Below, in pieces: positions 17,122 to 26,762 of a stretch of DNA of 51,545 nucleotides (position 1 is its first letter; every line of letters begins with the position of its first letter). The position numbers and the translations under genes were made by a program. Under the pieces are notes generated by a model that had not been told where the DNA came from, ran no database searches, and saw only the letters and a program-made list of their open reading frames with translations. The DNA is from RUG14223 sp051881075 (lineage in GTDB: Bacteria; Bacillota; Clostridia; Oscillospirales; Acutalibacteraceae): the NCBI GenBank assembly GCA_051881075.1, contig JBJEPE010000061.1, positions 1-51,545 of the forward strand, written 5' to 3'.

Positions 17122-17150
17122 TTGACATTACATGAAAAAAGGAGTATTAT
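17122..17150 (+). promoter_or_regulatory. Sigma-A promoter for the gene at 17229
   Basis: TTGACA, 17-base spacer, TATTAT, about 79 bases upstream of the ATG. The remaining gap 16878-17121 is AT-rich and I see no gene in it. Confidence 0.7.
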
Positions 17151-17228
17151 ATTCTTTAAGGACTTTCAAAAAGACCTTTTTACTTTATGTAAAAGCTCTG
17201 CAATATGCAGATAAAGGAGAGATATATA

Positions 17229-18011
17229 ATGAAATATTGTTCAGATTGTAAAAGAATATTTGAAGATAACGTCAATGTCTGCAAGATATGCTCCGCTAAG
17301 CTAGAGGATAATGTATCCGATGACAGCTATGTACATATCATCACAGCTACCTCTATGGAAAAGGAACGTATAAAAATAGTTTTTGAGGACAGGGGTATTG
17401 ACGTTCAGGAGAAAAAAGAGGGCAAATTCCGTGAGCTTTTTGTAAAGTATAAAGATATAGAGAAAGCAAATAAGATAATAGATGATATTGATGCCGTAGA
17501 CCTTGATTATAAATTTAAAAAGAAGAAGAAAAAGGCGTTGGCGGCACAAAGGACAGAAGAAAATAAGGCTGATGAAAAGGAAAAAATAACTGAGGATGTA
17601 ACCGAGGAAAAATCCGAAGAAAATACCGAAGAGAAATCTGAGAACGCTGCCGATGATGTTTCCGAAGATAAGTCTGAGAAAACGCCTGAAGAAAAAAACG
17701 AAAAAGAAGAAAAGCCCAAAACCGTAGATAAAAAGAAATCGTCAGACAAAGAAAGGGCAAAGGATAAAAAGAAAACCAAAGTTACATCTGACGATGACGA
17801 TGATGACGACGATGATGTAGAGATAGGAGAGGTCTTGGCTACACAGGATAACGACAGGTCAGTATATGAGCTTTTCGGTTTTGATAAGCTTGATAAAGGT
17901 AAGAGAAGGCTAACAATGGCAGTACTGTGGGTTTTATTCATTATAGTTGTTTTTTTGATCATCGCCGGCGTGGATATGGGCGTAGAATTTATAAAGGGAC
18001 TTTTTGAATAA
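17229..18011 (+). CDS. Zinc-ribbon membrane protein with poly-Asp linker
   Basis: The 260-residue product begins with a zinc ribbon (Cys 4, 7, 18, 21), then a domain of about 60 residues like the DUF2007 'putative signal-transducing' fold (VHIITATSMEKERIKIVFEDRGI), then a Lys/Glu-rich linker of about 110 residues with a run of nine aspartates, and a C-terminal membrane helix (about 232-252). The order suggests a cytoplasmic zinc ribbon tethered to the membrane by its tail. AAAGGAGAG precedes the ATG at 17229. The next gene, metY, is 72 bases downstream. The function is unknown. Confidence 0.7.
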   Translation: MKYCSDCKRIFEDNVNVCKICSAKLEDNVSDDSYVHIITATSMEKERIKIVFEDRGIDVQEKKEGKFRELFVKYKDIEKANKIIDDIDAVDLDYKFKKKKKKALAAQRTEENKADEKEKITEDVTEEKSEENTEEKSENAADDVSEDKSEKTPEEKNEKEEKPKTVDKKKSSDKERAKDKKKTKVTSDDDDDDDDDVEIGEVLATQDNDRSVYELFGFDKLDKGKRRLTMAVLWVLFIIVVFLIIAGVDMGVEFIKGLFE

Positions 18012-18083
18012 GATAAACAATATTAATAATTGCTGCGATTTGTTTCTTGCGGTAATAATTTAAAATAAAAGGAAGTTTTTAAA

Positions 18084-19358
18084 ATGGATTATAATATTAA
18101 TACAAAATGCGTACAGGCAGGCTATGAGCCTAAAAACGGCGAACCAAGAGTTCTGCCTATAGTACAAAGTACTACCTACAAATATGATTCTGCCGAAACA
18201 ATGGGCAAGCTTTTTGACCTTGAGGAGGACGGCTTCTTCTATACCAGACTTGCAAACCCTACTCTTGATGCGGTTGAAAAGAAGATAGCGGCACTTGAGG
18301 GCGGTGTAGGTGCTATGCTCACATCCTCCGGACAGGCCGCAACATTAATAGCGGTAACAAATATCTGTCATTCCGGCGATCACGTTGTTTGTGCCAGTGC
18401 GATTTATGGCGGTACTTTCAATTTATTTAATAAGACATTAAGAGAATTAGGTATTGAGTTTACTTTTATTCCGGCAGATGCAACACCTGAGGAGCTTAAC
18501 GACGCATTCAAGGATAATACAAAGTGCGTGTTTACCGAGAGCCTTTCAAATCCTGCGCTTGTTGTAACTGATATAGAAATGTATGCTAAAGCGGCACACG
18601 ATCACGGCGTTCCGCTTATAGTAGATAATACATTCCCGACACCTATTAATTGTCATCCGTTCAAGTGGGGTGCAAACATTATAGTACACTCTACATCTAA
18701 GTATATGGACGGTCATGCAGTCGCTTTGGGCGGCGTAGTTGTAGACGGCGGTAACTTTGACTGGACTAACGGCAAGTTCCCGATGTTTACTGAACCTGAT
18801 GAATCTTATCACGGCGTTGTATATTCACAGCATTTCGGAAATGCGGCATATATAGCTAAGGCAAGAACTCACTTAATGAGGGATTTCGGCGCACAGGCGG
18901 CACCGCAGAACGCATTTTTACTCAATTTGGGACTTGAAACACTGTTCCTCAGAGTAGAGCGTCACTGTGATAATGCGCTTAAGGTTGCAAAGTTCCTTGA
19001 AAATCACGAAAAGGTAGAGTGGGTTAATTACCCCGGACTTGAAAGCAACAAGTATTATTCTCTTGCACAAAAATATATGCCTAACGGCAGCAGCGGTGTT
19101 ATCTCATTCGGCGTTAAGGGCGGCAGAAATGAGGCCGCAAAGCTTATGGAGAGCCTGAAGCTTGCTTCAATAGTCATACACGTTGCCGATGCAAGAACAG
19201 GTGTTTTGCATCCTGCCACTACCACACACAGACAGATGACTGACGAACAGCTTGTTGAAGCAGGTATTACGCCTAACATGATAAGGCTTTCGGTAGGCAT
19301 CGAATATGCAGACGACATTATAGAAGACTTCAGACAGGCTCTTGATTTACTTGACTGA
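18084..19358 (+). CDS. metY: O-acetylhomoserine sulfhydrylase-type PLP enzyme
   Basis: The 424-residue product belongs to the Cys/Met metabolism PLP enzymes (cystathionine gamma-synthase clan). Lys206 in HSTSKYMDGH forms the PLP Schiff base, and D181 in VDNTF binds the pyridine nitrogen. The length and the N-terminal TKCVQAGYEP and LPIVQSTTYKYDS sequences match O-acetylhomoserine aminocarboxypropyltransferase (MetY), which makes homocysteine from O-acetylhomoserine and sulfide. Methionine gamma-lyase is the main alternative. AGGAAG precedes the ATG. No S-box or T-box leader is visible in the 72 bases upstream. Confidence 0.85.
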   Translation: MDYNINTKCVQAGYEPKNGEPRVLPIVQSTTYKYDSAETMGKLFDLEEDGFFYTRLANPTLDAVEKKIAALEGGVGAMLTSSGQAATLIAVTNICHSGDHVVCASAIYGGTFNLFNKTLRELGIEFTFIPADATPEELNDAFKDNTKCVFTESLSNPALVVTDIEMYAKAAHDHGVPLIVDNTFPTPINCHPFKWGANIIVHSTSKYMDGHAVALGGVVVDGGNFDWTNGKFPMFTEPDESYHGVVYSQHFGNAAYIAKARTHLMRDFGAQAAPQNAFLLNLGLETLFLRVERHCDNALKVAKFLENHEKVEWVNYPGLESNKYYSLAQKYMPNGSSGVISFGVKGGRNEAAKLMESLKLASIVIHVADARTGVLHPATTTHRQMTDEQLVEAGITPNMIRLSVGIEYADDIIEDFRQALDLLD

Positions 19359-19488
19359 TATTTTTATAGCGAAGCGGAGATTATGTAATGAGCATACCTG
19401 ATTTTTAATGTTCTCTTAATTGTAAGTGCGTTTTTACAGAGCCGCAGTGAATAAATACTATCCTTTACGTTTATATTGAGGTGATATA

Positions 19489-19962
19489 ATGAGAATAGGT
19501 CACGGTTATGATGTTCATAAGCTTGTTGAGGGCAGAGATCTTATACTTGGCGGAGTGAAAGTGCCGCATGATTTGGGTTTGCTAGGCCACTCTGATGCGG
19601 ATGTACTGGTTCATGCCATAATGGATAGTTTGCTTGGTGCCGCCGCTTTGGGTGATATAGGTTGTCTTTTCCCTGACAATGACGATGCGTATAAGGGTGC
19701 GGACAGTATAGAATTGCTTAAAAAGGTGTGCGATGTATTATCCGATAACGGATATAAGATAATAAACATAGATTCTACCGTAATAGCGCAAAAGCCAAAG
19801 CTTAAGCAATATATTCCTCAAATGCGAGAGATAATATCAAATGCCTGCGGTTTACCTTTAAACTGTGTAAGCGTAAAGGCAACAACAGAGGAAAATTTAG
19901 GCTTTACCGGCAGGTGTGAGGGTATTGCCGCTCATGCTGTTTGCATGATAGATAACAAATAA
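19489..19962 (+). CDS. ispF: 2-C-methyl-D-erythritol 2,4-cyclodiphosphate synthase
   Basis: The 157-residue product has the expected length and signatures of IspF, which cyclises CDP-ME-2-phosphate in the non-mevalonate isoprenoid pathway. The metal ligands D8, H10 (GYDVH) and H42 (VHAIMD) and the C-terminal TTEENLGFTGR signature are present. GAGGTG lies upstream of the ATG. It stands alone, with ispD not adjacent, and a strong terminator follows at 20017. Confidence 0.95.
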   Translation: MRIGHGYDVHKLVEGRDLILGGVKVPHDLGLLGHSDADVLVHAIMDSLLGAAALGDIGCLFPDNDDAYKGADSIELLKKVCDVLSDNGYKIINIDSTVIAQKPKLKQYIPQMREIISNACGLPLNCVSVKATTEENLGFTGRCEGIAAHAVCMIDNK

Positions 19963-20016
19963 AGGTAACAGTCTAAAGTTATATCTTTAGCATTAATTTC
20001 TATAAAAGGACAAAGC

Positions 20017-20058
20017 TCCCGATTTAAGATAAAAATAGTCTTAAAATCGGGATTTTTT
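20017..20058 (+). terminator. Terminator of ispF
   Basis: TCCCGATTTAAGA / TCTTAAAATCGGGA-type stem followed by six T. Confidence 0.85.
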
Positions 20059-20120
20059 GTAATGTTTTTTGCCTTTTTTGTAACGGAAAAGATTTATAAA
20101 ATACAATTTTGTAATAATGC

Positions 20121-20149
20121 TTGACTATGCAAAAATAATATCTTAAAAT
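20121..20149 (+). promoter_or_regulatory. Promoter of the XRE regulator gene
   Basis: TTGACT, 17-base spacer, TAAAAT, about 70 bases upstream of the TTG start. Confidence 0.6.
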
Positions 20150-20218
20150 ATTACCGAAGAAATCTTTTGAGATTATTTTTTTGGAATTTTATCAGAAATT
20201 TGGAAAAGGGGTGTTATT

Positions 20219-20509
20219 TTGAACGTAGGAAGCAGAATTACGGAGTTAAGACAAGAAAAGGGGATATCTGTAAATAAGCTTGCTAACCTTTCCGGTGTTT
20301 CGCAAAGCTACTTAAGAGATGTAGAGCTTGGCAATAAACAGCCTACGGTTGAGTACCTTGACTATATTTGTGAGGGCTTGGGTATAACACTTAAAGAATT
20401 CTTTGATGATAACGATAAGAGTGGACTCGAAAAGGCAATGCTTAAGCTTACACCCGAACAAAAATATAAGCTCATTTCATTTCTTGAAAGCCTTGGCACT
20501 CTTGAATAA
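20219..20509 (+). CDS. XRE-family helix-turn-helix regulator
   Basis: The 96-residue product has a Cro/CI-type helix-turn-helix over about residues 5-60 (ITELRQEKGISVNKLANLSG, then SQSYLRDVELG), and a short C-terminal helix (LTPEQKYKLISFLESL). The start is TTG with GGGGTG about six bases before it. It is bounded by its own promoter and a terminator, so it is an orphan regulator of unknown targets. Confidence 0.85.
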   Translation: MNVGSRITELRQEKGISVNKLANLSGVSQSYLRDVELGNKQPTVEYLDYICEGLGITLKEFFDDNDKSGLEKAMLKLTPEQKYKLISFLESLGTLE

Positions 20510-20547
20510 TAAAAATAATATACCTTACTACTTTATTTTACTAACAA

Positions 20548-20593
20548 AACCTCCTTGCAACGTACCTATAAATGTACAAGCAGGGAGGTTTTT
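20548..20593. terminator. Bidirectional terminator
   Basis: AACCTCCTTGC / GCAGGGAGGTT stem with flanking A and T tracts. It separates the XRE gene from the convergent DHHW gene. Confidence 0.75.
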
Positions 20594-20609
20594 GCGTATT
20601 ATTAAATTA

Positions 20610-21749
20610 TTATTTCAGGAATGCCAGATCGGTATCGCCGGCGATATTCGCTATACTGTACATAAACAGCACATTATCAATTTTTTCATCTTCTATAAGC
20701 TTGCTTAGAGGCATCTTGTAATACCGTAAATCAACCATAATTATTTCATTGTAATTATCGGCTAAAAACGGGGCAAGTGTATGAGCATATGAGTCCTTTA
20801 CGATAAGTAACTTACTACTCTTGACGTTATTGTTTTTTATACGTACCATGCTGTGATTACCGTCAAGGAAAATCGGGTATTTGTCATCCTCATTTGCATG
20901 GCTTTCAAAAAACATGGTATCGCTTTCAGTTACTTTATTGCCCTCTATTATCTGTACAGAAACATTGCTTGCCGACTTATTACTTTGCCATACTTCAAGC
21001 GTGTCAGGCTTCATACCCCATAGTGCGCTCTTAGAATAGGTCGTGCCGTAGAAGTCGCTGTACCTTTTTACCGTATAATCGCTTTTTTCTGTTGCGTCAA
21101 GCCCATTGGCAGAACAGTAAGCCTTATAAGCAATATATGCACCCTCGCTTGTCCAGTGATGATCCGTCTTATAATAAAGCTGTACGGCCTCTGAATTTTG
21201 TTTAAACAATTCGTCTATTCTTATAAGCTTTAAGTTATCGCACTGAAGTATCGTTTCAGCGGTTTTAAGTAAATCATCATCGTTATATTTAAGGTGGAAT
21301 GCGGGTAGCTTATCATCAAGTATATATCCGGGCTGCGGAGCGAGTATAACGTTGGTTTGAACGCCTGTTTTATCCGCAAAGCTCTTGATTATCTGCATAT
21401 TTTTATCATAGCGTGTTTTGTATTCCGCAGGCTTGTTTATTAGGTATCCGTCATCACTCAGGTATACGCCGTTTGAACCGTTTTGACCGAGTGCAAGATT
21501 ATAATAAGCATTTATACCTACAAATAAATTACGTGCAGGAGCATGGTCGGCAAGGTAGGTTTCCGTACCGTCACTAAAGTCACCGCTTATTACGGATGAA
21601 ATGCTTATTTCGGGAAATTCTGCGAGATATCTTTTTTCATTAGAGGAGTAATCGTCCTTTGGCAATGTAAGTGTAAATAAACACATGAGCACTATATATA
21701 CCATGAATATAATTGCCGGCAAATGCTGTTTTTTAAGCTCCCTTAACAT
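20610..21749 (-). CDS. DHHW-family (AlgX/AlgJ-like) membrane-anchored protein
   Basis: The 379-residue product has one N-terminal membrane helix and an extracellular SGNH-like domain with TDHHWTSEGAY at about 195-205, the DHHW motif, and a late SYAHTLAPFLADN block. Proteins of this kind work with MBOAT acyltransferases to O-acylate surface polysaccharides, by analogy with AlgI/AlgJ/AlgX. GGAGGT sets the start at the ATG at 21749. The MBOAT gene ends 56 bases upstream on the same strand, and a DUF4358 lipoprotein gene precedes it. Confidence 0.85.
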   Translation of the reverse strand: MLRELKKQHLPAIIFMVYIVLMCLFTLTLPKDDYSSNEKRYLAEFPEISISSVISGDFSDGTETYLADHAPARNLFVGINAYYNLALGQNGSNGVYLSDDGYLINKPAEYKTRYDKNMQIIKSFADKTGVQTNVILAPQPGYILDDKLPAFHLKYNDDDLLKTAETILQCDNLKLIRIDELFKQNSEAVQLYYKTDHHWTSEGAYIAYKAYCSANGLDATEKSDYTVKRYSDFYGTTYSKSALWGMKPDTLEVWQSNKSASNVSVQIIEGNKVTESDTMFFESHANEDDKYPIFLDGNHSMVRIKNNNVKSSKLLIVKDSYAHTLAPFLADNYNEIIMVDLRYYKMPLSKLIEDEKIDNVLFMYSIANIAGDTDLAFLK

Positions 21750-21805
21750 AGTGACCTCCATTAAATTATCTGCTGATAAAACAGCCAATCAATACTAATT
21801 AACTA

Positions 21806-23200
21806 TCAAAATCTGAAATACAAGAACGGATTATAGCTTTGGCTTACTATTGCACCTGTGCATATTAGTAAGCCAAGTGCAACGGCTAAGCTTTCTGCAA
21901 ACCACATATATTGCTTATCCTTTAATTTATTGTATACCTTAAAGCCTAGCGGTGTAGATGCTACAACGGCTATGATAAGCAACGGCAGAAATGAAACGAC
22001 AGTTGCCAGTGCGTTTGTGCTGATAAGTCCGTTTGAAAAGTCGAAAAGCCCTGCAATAAAGGTTTTCATTTCTCCCATATCTTCAAAGTAGAAGATCACC
22101 CAACCGAAAATTATTAAAATCAGGGAATAGATATGAGATATAGCTGTAGGCAGTTTTTCAAGCTTTTTTATTAAAAATGTCTTTTCGATTATCAGTATTA
22201 TACCGAAGTACAGTCCCCACAGTATAAAGTTCCAGCTTGCACCGTGCCAAAGTCCCGTGAGTGACCATACGATAAGCAGGTTTATTATAGTGCGGCGTTT
22301 GCCCTTGCGATTGCCTCCAAGCGGAATGTAGACGTATTCCTTAAACCATGTGCCAAGCGAAATATGCCAACGTCGCCAAAATTCCGTTATTGTCTTTGAA
22401 ATATACGGATAATCAAAGTTTTTTAGAAATTCAAATCCGAACATATTACCCAGGCCTCTTGCCATATCCGAATAACCGCTGAAATCAAAATAAATCTGTA
22501 AACTGTATGCGCAGATACCGACAAAGTTACCAAGTGCGCCGTTGCTTGTCATCTCAGGGCGTAGGGTGTCCCACATTAAGCCCATAGGATTTGCTATGAG
22601 TAACTTTTTGCAAAGTCCAACCATAAACAGCTTAACACCGTTTGTGAAAATATCTGCCGTTTCTATGCGGTGGTCAAGCTGCTGTGCAACGTCCTTATAT
22701 CGTACTATAGGACCGGCAATAAGCTGTGGGAACAGCGTGACATATGTGCCGAATGAGATTATATTCTTTTGTACAGGTGCATCGCCTCTGTAAACATCTA
22801 TTGAATACGACATAGTCTGGAATGTATAGAATGATATACCTATAGGCAGAGGTATAGATAGCTTCTTTATATGCAGAAACGGCAGTACATTAAGCGTTTC
22901 CCCTATAAAGTTAGCATATTTGAAAAATCCCAGCAAGCTAAGGTTAATAACTACCGCAGAAATCACCAATCTTTTGGCAATCTTTTTATTGCTTCGATAT
23001 TTGTCTATAAAGTAGCCGTGTAAATAGTCAGATACTGTAGAAAACAGCATAAGAGCTACGAATACAGGTTCGCCCCAGCCGTAGAATATAAGGTTTACTA
23101 TAAACAGAAACAGATTACGTGCCTTAACAGGTAAAAATTTATATATTACCGTAACTATCGGCAGATACATTAAAAGAAATACTGTACTTGAAAATACCAC
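21806..23200 (-). CDS. MBOAT-family O-acyltransferase (AlgI/DltB-like)
   Basis: The 464-residue product has about ten membrane helices. It carries the family's FWRRWHISLGTWFKEYVYIP block and the active-site histidine in LTGLWHGASWNF. It should move an acyl group across the membrane to a surface polymer. The start is GTG with CGGAGGGAC upstream. Its partner DHHW gene follows and the DUF4358 lipoprotein gene lies 110 bases upstream. This trio is a recurring arrangement in Firmicutes. The acceptor polymer is unknown; the exporter at 10416-12551 is a candidate only by proximity. Confidence 0.95.
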   Translation of the reverse strand: MVFSSTVFLLMYLPIVTVIYKFLPVKARNLFLFIVNLIFYGWGEPVFVALMLFSTVSDYLHGYFIDKYRSNKKIAKRLVISAVVINLSLLGFFKYANFIGETLNVLPFLHIKKLSIPLPIGISFYTFQTMSYSIDVYRGDAPVQKNIISFGTYVTLFPQLIAGPIVRYKDVAQQLDHRIETADIFTNGVKLFMVGLCKKLLIANPMGLMWDTLRPEMTSNGALGNFVGICAYSLQIYFDFSGYSDMARGLGNMFGFEFLKNFDYPYISKTITEFWRRWHISLGTWFKEYVYIPLGGNRKGKRRTIINLLIVWSLTGLWHGASWNFILWGLYFGIILIIEKTFLIKKLEKLPTAISHIYSLILIIFGWVIFYFEDMGEMKTFIAGLFDFSNGLISTNALATVVSFLPLLIIAVVASTPLGFKVYNKLKDKQYMWFAESLAVALGLLICTGAIVSQSYNPFLYFRF

Positions 23201-23258
23201 GTTGTCCCTCCGTCCATATAAGATTATAAAATGTTGATTATCCGGTTATTTGCAATAG

Positions 23259-23284
23259 ATAAGCCCCGATGTTATCGAGGCTTG
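23259..23284 (-). terminator. Hairpin after the DUF4358 gene
   Basis: AAGCCTCGAT / ATCGGGGCTT on the minus strand with a weak T-tract. It may reduce rather than stop reading into the MBOAT gene 60 bases further on. Confidence 0.5.
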
Positions 23285-23310
23285 AATGTTAGCTGTATAA
23301 GCTTTGATAT

Positions 23311-23772
23311 TTACTTGTAGATGCTCATAATATCGGCGGCATCGTCACGTATTATCATGCTTACTATATTGCCATCTACCTCAACAGAGCATTTTTTAAC
23401 AAGTTCATGCTGTGACGCATCATAGCTGGCCGCTTCATTAAGCTTTGAGTTGTATCTTACCTCAAGCGCAGACTTTATACGGTCTGCGGCATCGCTGTCA
23501 ACCGCCTCTATAACGGTTATTTCTTCTGAGTCAACTCCGGTAAGGCTATAGTATGCCATGTAATCAGAAACATCTGCCGCATCTATTCCGTAAACAAGAC
23601 AAAGCTCATCGACGTTCGCTACCTCATATAGACTTGATAAATCCACTTTATTCTTTATTTCGCTCTTTATAGTTGCAAAATCCTTTACCTGCGGTTCTTC
23701 TTTGCCTGTGCAGGCACACATCGTCAGTAAAAGAAATGTGGCAGCTAAAAATATAGAAAGTACTTTTTTCAT
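23311..23772 (-). CDS. DUF4358 lipoprotein
   Basis: The 153-residue product starts with a lipoprotein signal (LTMCAC, lipid on Cys19 or Cys21) and a DUF4358 domain of about 115 residues: an amphipathic helix, DAADVSDYMAYYSL, and a helix with AADRIKSALEVRY. It should sit on the outer face of the membrane. GGAGGATT places the start at 23772. DUF4358 lipoproteins are often encoded beside MBOAT/DHHW pairs, as here; the role in acylation is not known. Confidence 0.85.
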   Translation of the reverse strand: MKKVLSIFLAATFLLLTMCACTGKEEPQVKDFATIKSEIKNKVDLSSLYEVANVDELCLVYGIDAADVSDYMAYYSLTGVDSEEITVIEAVDSDAADRIKSALEVRYNSKLNEAASYDASQHELVKKCSVEVDGNIVSMIIRDDAADIMSIYK

Positions 23773-24163
23773 AATAAATCCTCCGTGTATCATATTAATT
23801 GTAATAGGGCTTGATAAAAAATTAAAAAATTCATAATAATGTTATTTTACCGAGTAATTTCAACAAAATACAAGCATGTTAAATGGTATTTAACACCAAT
23901 ATTTTATTATAATATCTACAAAAAGTCAATATCAAATTGATTTTTATTTATTTTGATACAGATTTGTATGTTATGACAGATTGGGCTGTAAATCGCTATT
24001 TTTATATCGATTTATCACTAAAAAATATAGATACATAAATCATTAAAACAAACAAATAAATCAATCGCTGTAAAAAAGCAATACCAAGTTGTTTTGTATC
24101 ATACTATTTTTGTTGCGATTTTACAAAATGTTTTTTAAAGGTACTTAAAAAATGAACTTTCTA

Positions 24164-24192
24164 TTGACTATTTTATAAAATTTTGTTATAAT
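24164..24192 (+). promoter_or_regulatory. Strong sigma-A promoter of the peptide importer operon
   Basis: TTGACT, 17-base spacer, TATAAT. Transcription should start near 24199, leaving a leader of about 290 bases. The DNA between 23773 and 24163 is AT-rich with no gene that I can support. Confidence 0.8.
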
Positions 24193-24197
24193 ACTAC

Positions 24198-24488
24198 GCA
24201 AGCTTATTGTTGTATTTACGATTTAGAACGTTAAACCGATAAATTGTATTTTTTATTCATAACACAAAAATGTTATGAATAAAATTATGAAATAATAGGC
24301 ACGAACGGTCTATATCGCATAAGTATTTTAGGTTGCTTACAGGGTATAAAAGTTTGATTAATTGCTCGTTCCTTTTAGTGCAGGGGATTTACGCGCAATT
24401 AAGCAAGCTTTTAACCGAAAACTACCGAATAAAATGCTATTTATACAAAGAATAAAGCTTGTTCAAAAAACTTTTAGGAGGAAGAAAG
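24198..24488 (+). promoter_or_regulatory. Long 5' leader with competing helices upstream of the binding-protein gene
   Basis: The leader has three related segments: GCAAGCTTATTG at 24198-24209, GCAAGCTTTT at 24403-24412, and AATAAAGCTTGTTC at 24451-24464, just before the AGGAGG at 24477. The last can pair with either of the first two, giving two mutually exclusive structures. A 12-bp hairpin (TTATTCATAACA / TGTTATGAATAA) lies at about 24252-24281. No known riboswitch or T-box signature was recognised. The pairing was found by eye. Confidence 0.45.
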
Positions 24489-26762
24489 ATGTTTAAATTT
24501 AAAAAGTGTCTTGCTCTTTTACTTGCTGTAATGCTTTGCGTAACTGCTTTTGCAGGATGTAAAGATACACCTGATGAAGCAAGCGACACACCACTTGTTA
24601 TAGGCTACGCTGAGTTCAGCCAGAAGTTCAGCCCATTCTTCGCAAGTTCAGCTTACGATATGGACGTTTCGGGTATGACTCAGGTTTCACTTATGACAAT
24701 AGACCGTGCAGCAAATGTTATTTACAACGCTATAAAGGGCGAAACAGTTGCTTATAACGGAACAGATTATACCTACACCGGTATCGCTGATTTGAAGGTT
24801 GATCAAAATTCAGATACTACAGTTTACACAATAAAGATCAGAGATGACATTAAGTTCAGCGACGGTCACGTAATGGATGCTGACGATATTATCTTCTCTT
24901 ACTATGTATTGTGCGATCCTTCATATGACGGATCATCAACACTTTACTCAGCACCTATTGTTGGTCTTAAGAACTACCGTGCAAACAACTCAGCAGTTGA
25001 AGATTTTACTGATGAGATGATAGCTGCAGAGATTGCTAATCCTTCAGATGAAACTAAGGAATATATTGCAGGCTATGTTAAGGACATTCTCACATCTGAG
25101 TTCAGCTGGTGCGGTGAAGAAGATGTATTTAATAAATACTCTGAAGCATATGGGGCACAGACAGTTGCAGAGCTTTTCGAGATATTCTACGGAATAGACG
25201 AAGATGCTGATTATACAGGAATGACAGACGAGCAGGTTATCGATGCAATCGTTGAGCAATACGGTACAGATTATAAGGCACTTGCTTCTGCATATGCAGG
25301 TGATGAAACCTACTTTGATGACGATATCAACTCAGGCGTAAACGAAGTTCTCGCTAAAAAGGTTGAGGGCGCAACAGAGGTAAACAATATCTCCGGTATA
25401 AAGAAGATTGACCAACAAACAGTTGAAGTTACAACTAAGGGCTTTGCTGCAAACGCTATCTACAATATTTGCGGTATTGAGGTTGCTCCTATGCACTACT
25501 ATGGTAACGAAGCTGATTATGACTATGATAACAACAAGTTCGGCTTTACCCGTGGAGATCTTTCAACCGTTCAGTCTAAAACAACCACACCTATGGGCGC
25601 AGGTCCTTACAAGTTCGTTAAGTATGAGAACAGAATAGTTTACTTTGAGGCTAATGATCTTTATTATAAGGGCGCACCAAAGATTAAGTACATACAATTC
25701 AAAGAGTCTGACGACGCCGACCTCGTTCCAGGTGTAAACACCGGCACAATCGACGCTGCTAATCCTTCAGGTTCTAAGGAAAGACTTAATGCGGTTGCTT
25801 CTTATAACTCAAATAAAGAAATCACAGGCGACAAGATAACAACTATGATGGTTGACTATCTTGGCTACGGCTACATCGGTATCAACTCCAACACAGTTAA
25901 GGTTGGCGATAACGGCGCTTCAGAAGAGAGTAAGAACCTCAGAAAGGCTATAGCTACTATCCTTTCTGTTTACCGTGAGGTTGCTATAGATACTTACTAC
26001 GGTGAGTCTGCTTCTGTTATCCAATATCCTATCTCTAACACATCTTGGGCAGCTCCTCAGCCTTCTGACGAGGGTTATAAGACAGCTTTTGCAACAGATG
26101 TTGACGGTAAAGATATCTATACATCAGACATGAGCGCTGATGACAAGTATGCTGCTGCTATTGAGGCTGCTAAGGGCTTCTTAAAGGCTGCAGGCTACAC
26201 ATATGACGAGGCATCAGGTAAATTTACTGCTGCTCCTGAAGGCGCAAGCATGACATATTCAGTTATGCTCGGTGCTGACGGTAAGGGTGACCACCCATCA
26301 TTCTCATTGCTTACAAACGCAAGAGAGGCACTTGGTAGTATAGGCATTACACTTGAAATACAAGACTTAACAGATACAACACAACTTTGGGATTCACTTG
26401 ACGCAGGTTCTTGTGAATTATGGTGCGCAGCTTGGGGTGCAGCTATAGATCCTGATATGTATCAGATTTATCACAGCTCTAACATTACAGGCGGTACAAA
26501 GCAAAACTACTATGCTATTAATGATAAGACTCTCGATCAACTTATCATGGATGCAAGAGAGAGTGCTGATCAGACTTACAGAAAGTCAATCTACAAGCAG
26601 GCTCTTGATATAATCATTGATTGGGCTGTAGAAGTTCCGATCTATCAAAGACAGGATTGCCTCATCTTTAGCACAGAGCGTGTTAATATTGACACAATCA
26701 CTAAGGACATCACTCCATACTGGGGCTGGATGGCTGAGATAGAAAAACTCGAGATGAAGTAA
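24489..26762 (+). CDS. Peptide ABC transporter substrate-binding lipoprotein
   Basis: The 757-residue product is a family 5 extracellular binding protein (OppA/DppA-type) that delivers peptides to the permease genes downstream. The signal peptide ends in FAGC (lipid on Cys24). The family core follows, with IKIRDDIKFSDGHVMDADDIIFSY and the late LWCAAWGAAIDPDMY and PIYQRQDC sequences. It is about 200 residues longer than usual; an acidic insert of roughly 120 residues (about 175-300) lies where the usual proteins have a short loop. AGGAGG is about seven bases before the ATG at 24489. It has a higher share of GCA/GCT and fewer rare codons than its neighbours, suggesting high expression. Confidence 0.9.
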   Translation: MFKFKKCLALLLAVMLCVTAFAGCKDTPDEASDTPLVIGYAEFSQKFSPFFASSAYDMDVSGMTQVSLMTIDRAANVIYNAIKGETVAYNGTDYTYTGIADLKVDQNSDTTVYTIKIRDDIKFSDGHVMDADDIIFSYYVLCDPSYDGSSTLYSAPIVGLKNYRANNSAVEDFTDEMIAAEIANPSDETKEYIAGYVKDILTSEFSWCGEEDVFNKYSEAYGAQTVAELFEIFYGIDEDADYTGMTDEQVIDAIVEQYGTDYKALASAYAGDETYFDDDINSGVNEVLAKKVEGATEVNNISGIKKIDQQTVEVTTKGFAANAIYNICGIEVAPMHYYGNEADYDYDNNKFGFTRGDLSTVQSKTTTPMGAGPYKFVKYENRIVYFEANDLYYKGAPKIKYIQFKESDDADLVPGVNTGTIDAANPSGSKERLNAVASYNSNKEITGDKITTMMVDYLGYGYIGINSNTVKVGDNGASEESKNLRKAIATILSVYREVAIDTYYGESASVIQYPISNTSWAAPQPSDEGYKTAFATDVDGKDIYTSDMSADDKYAAAIEAAKGFLKAAGYTYDEASGKFTAAPEGASMTYSVMLGADGKGDHPSFSLLTNAREALGSIGITLEIQDLTDTTQLWDSLDAGSCELWCAAWGAAIDPDMYQIYHSSNITGGTKQNYYAINDKTLDQLIMDARESADQTYRKSIYKQALDIIIDWAVEVPIYQRQDCLIFSTERVNIDTITKDITPYWGWMAEIEKLEMK

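Noticed and set aside
17507..17962. 151-residue Ser/Phe-rich frame on the minus strand
   Set aside because: It is the antisense of the Lys/Glu/Asp-rich linker of the zinc-ribbon protein and has no independent support.
18012..18083. Possible S-box or T-box leader before metY
   Set aside because: The gap is only 72 bases and shows none of the conserved elements of either.
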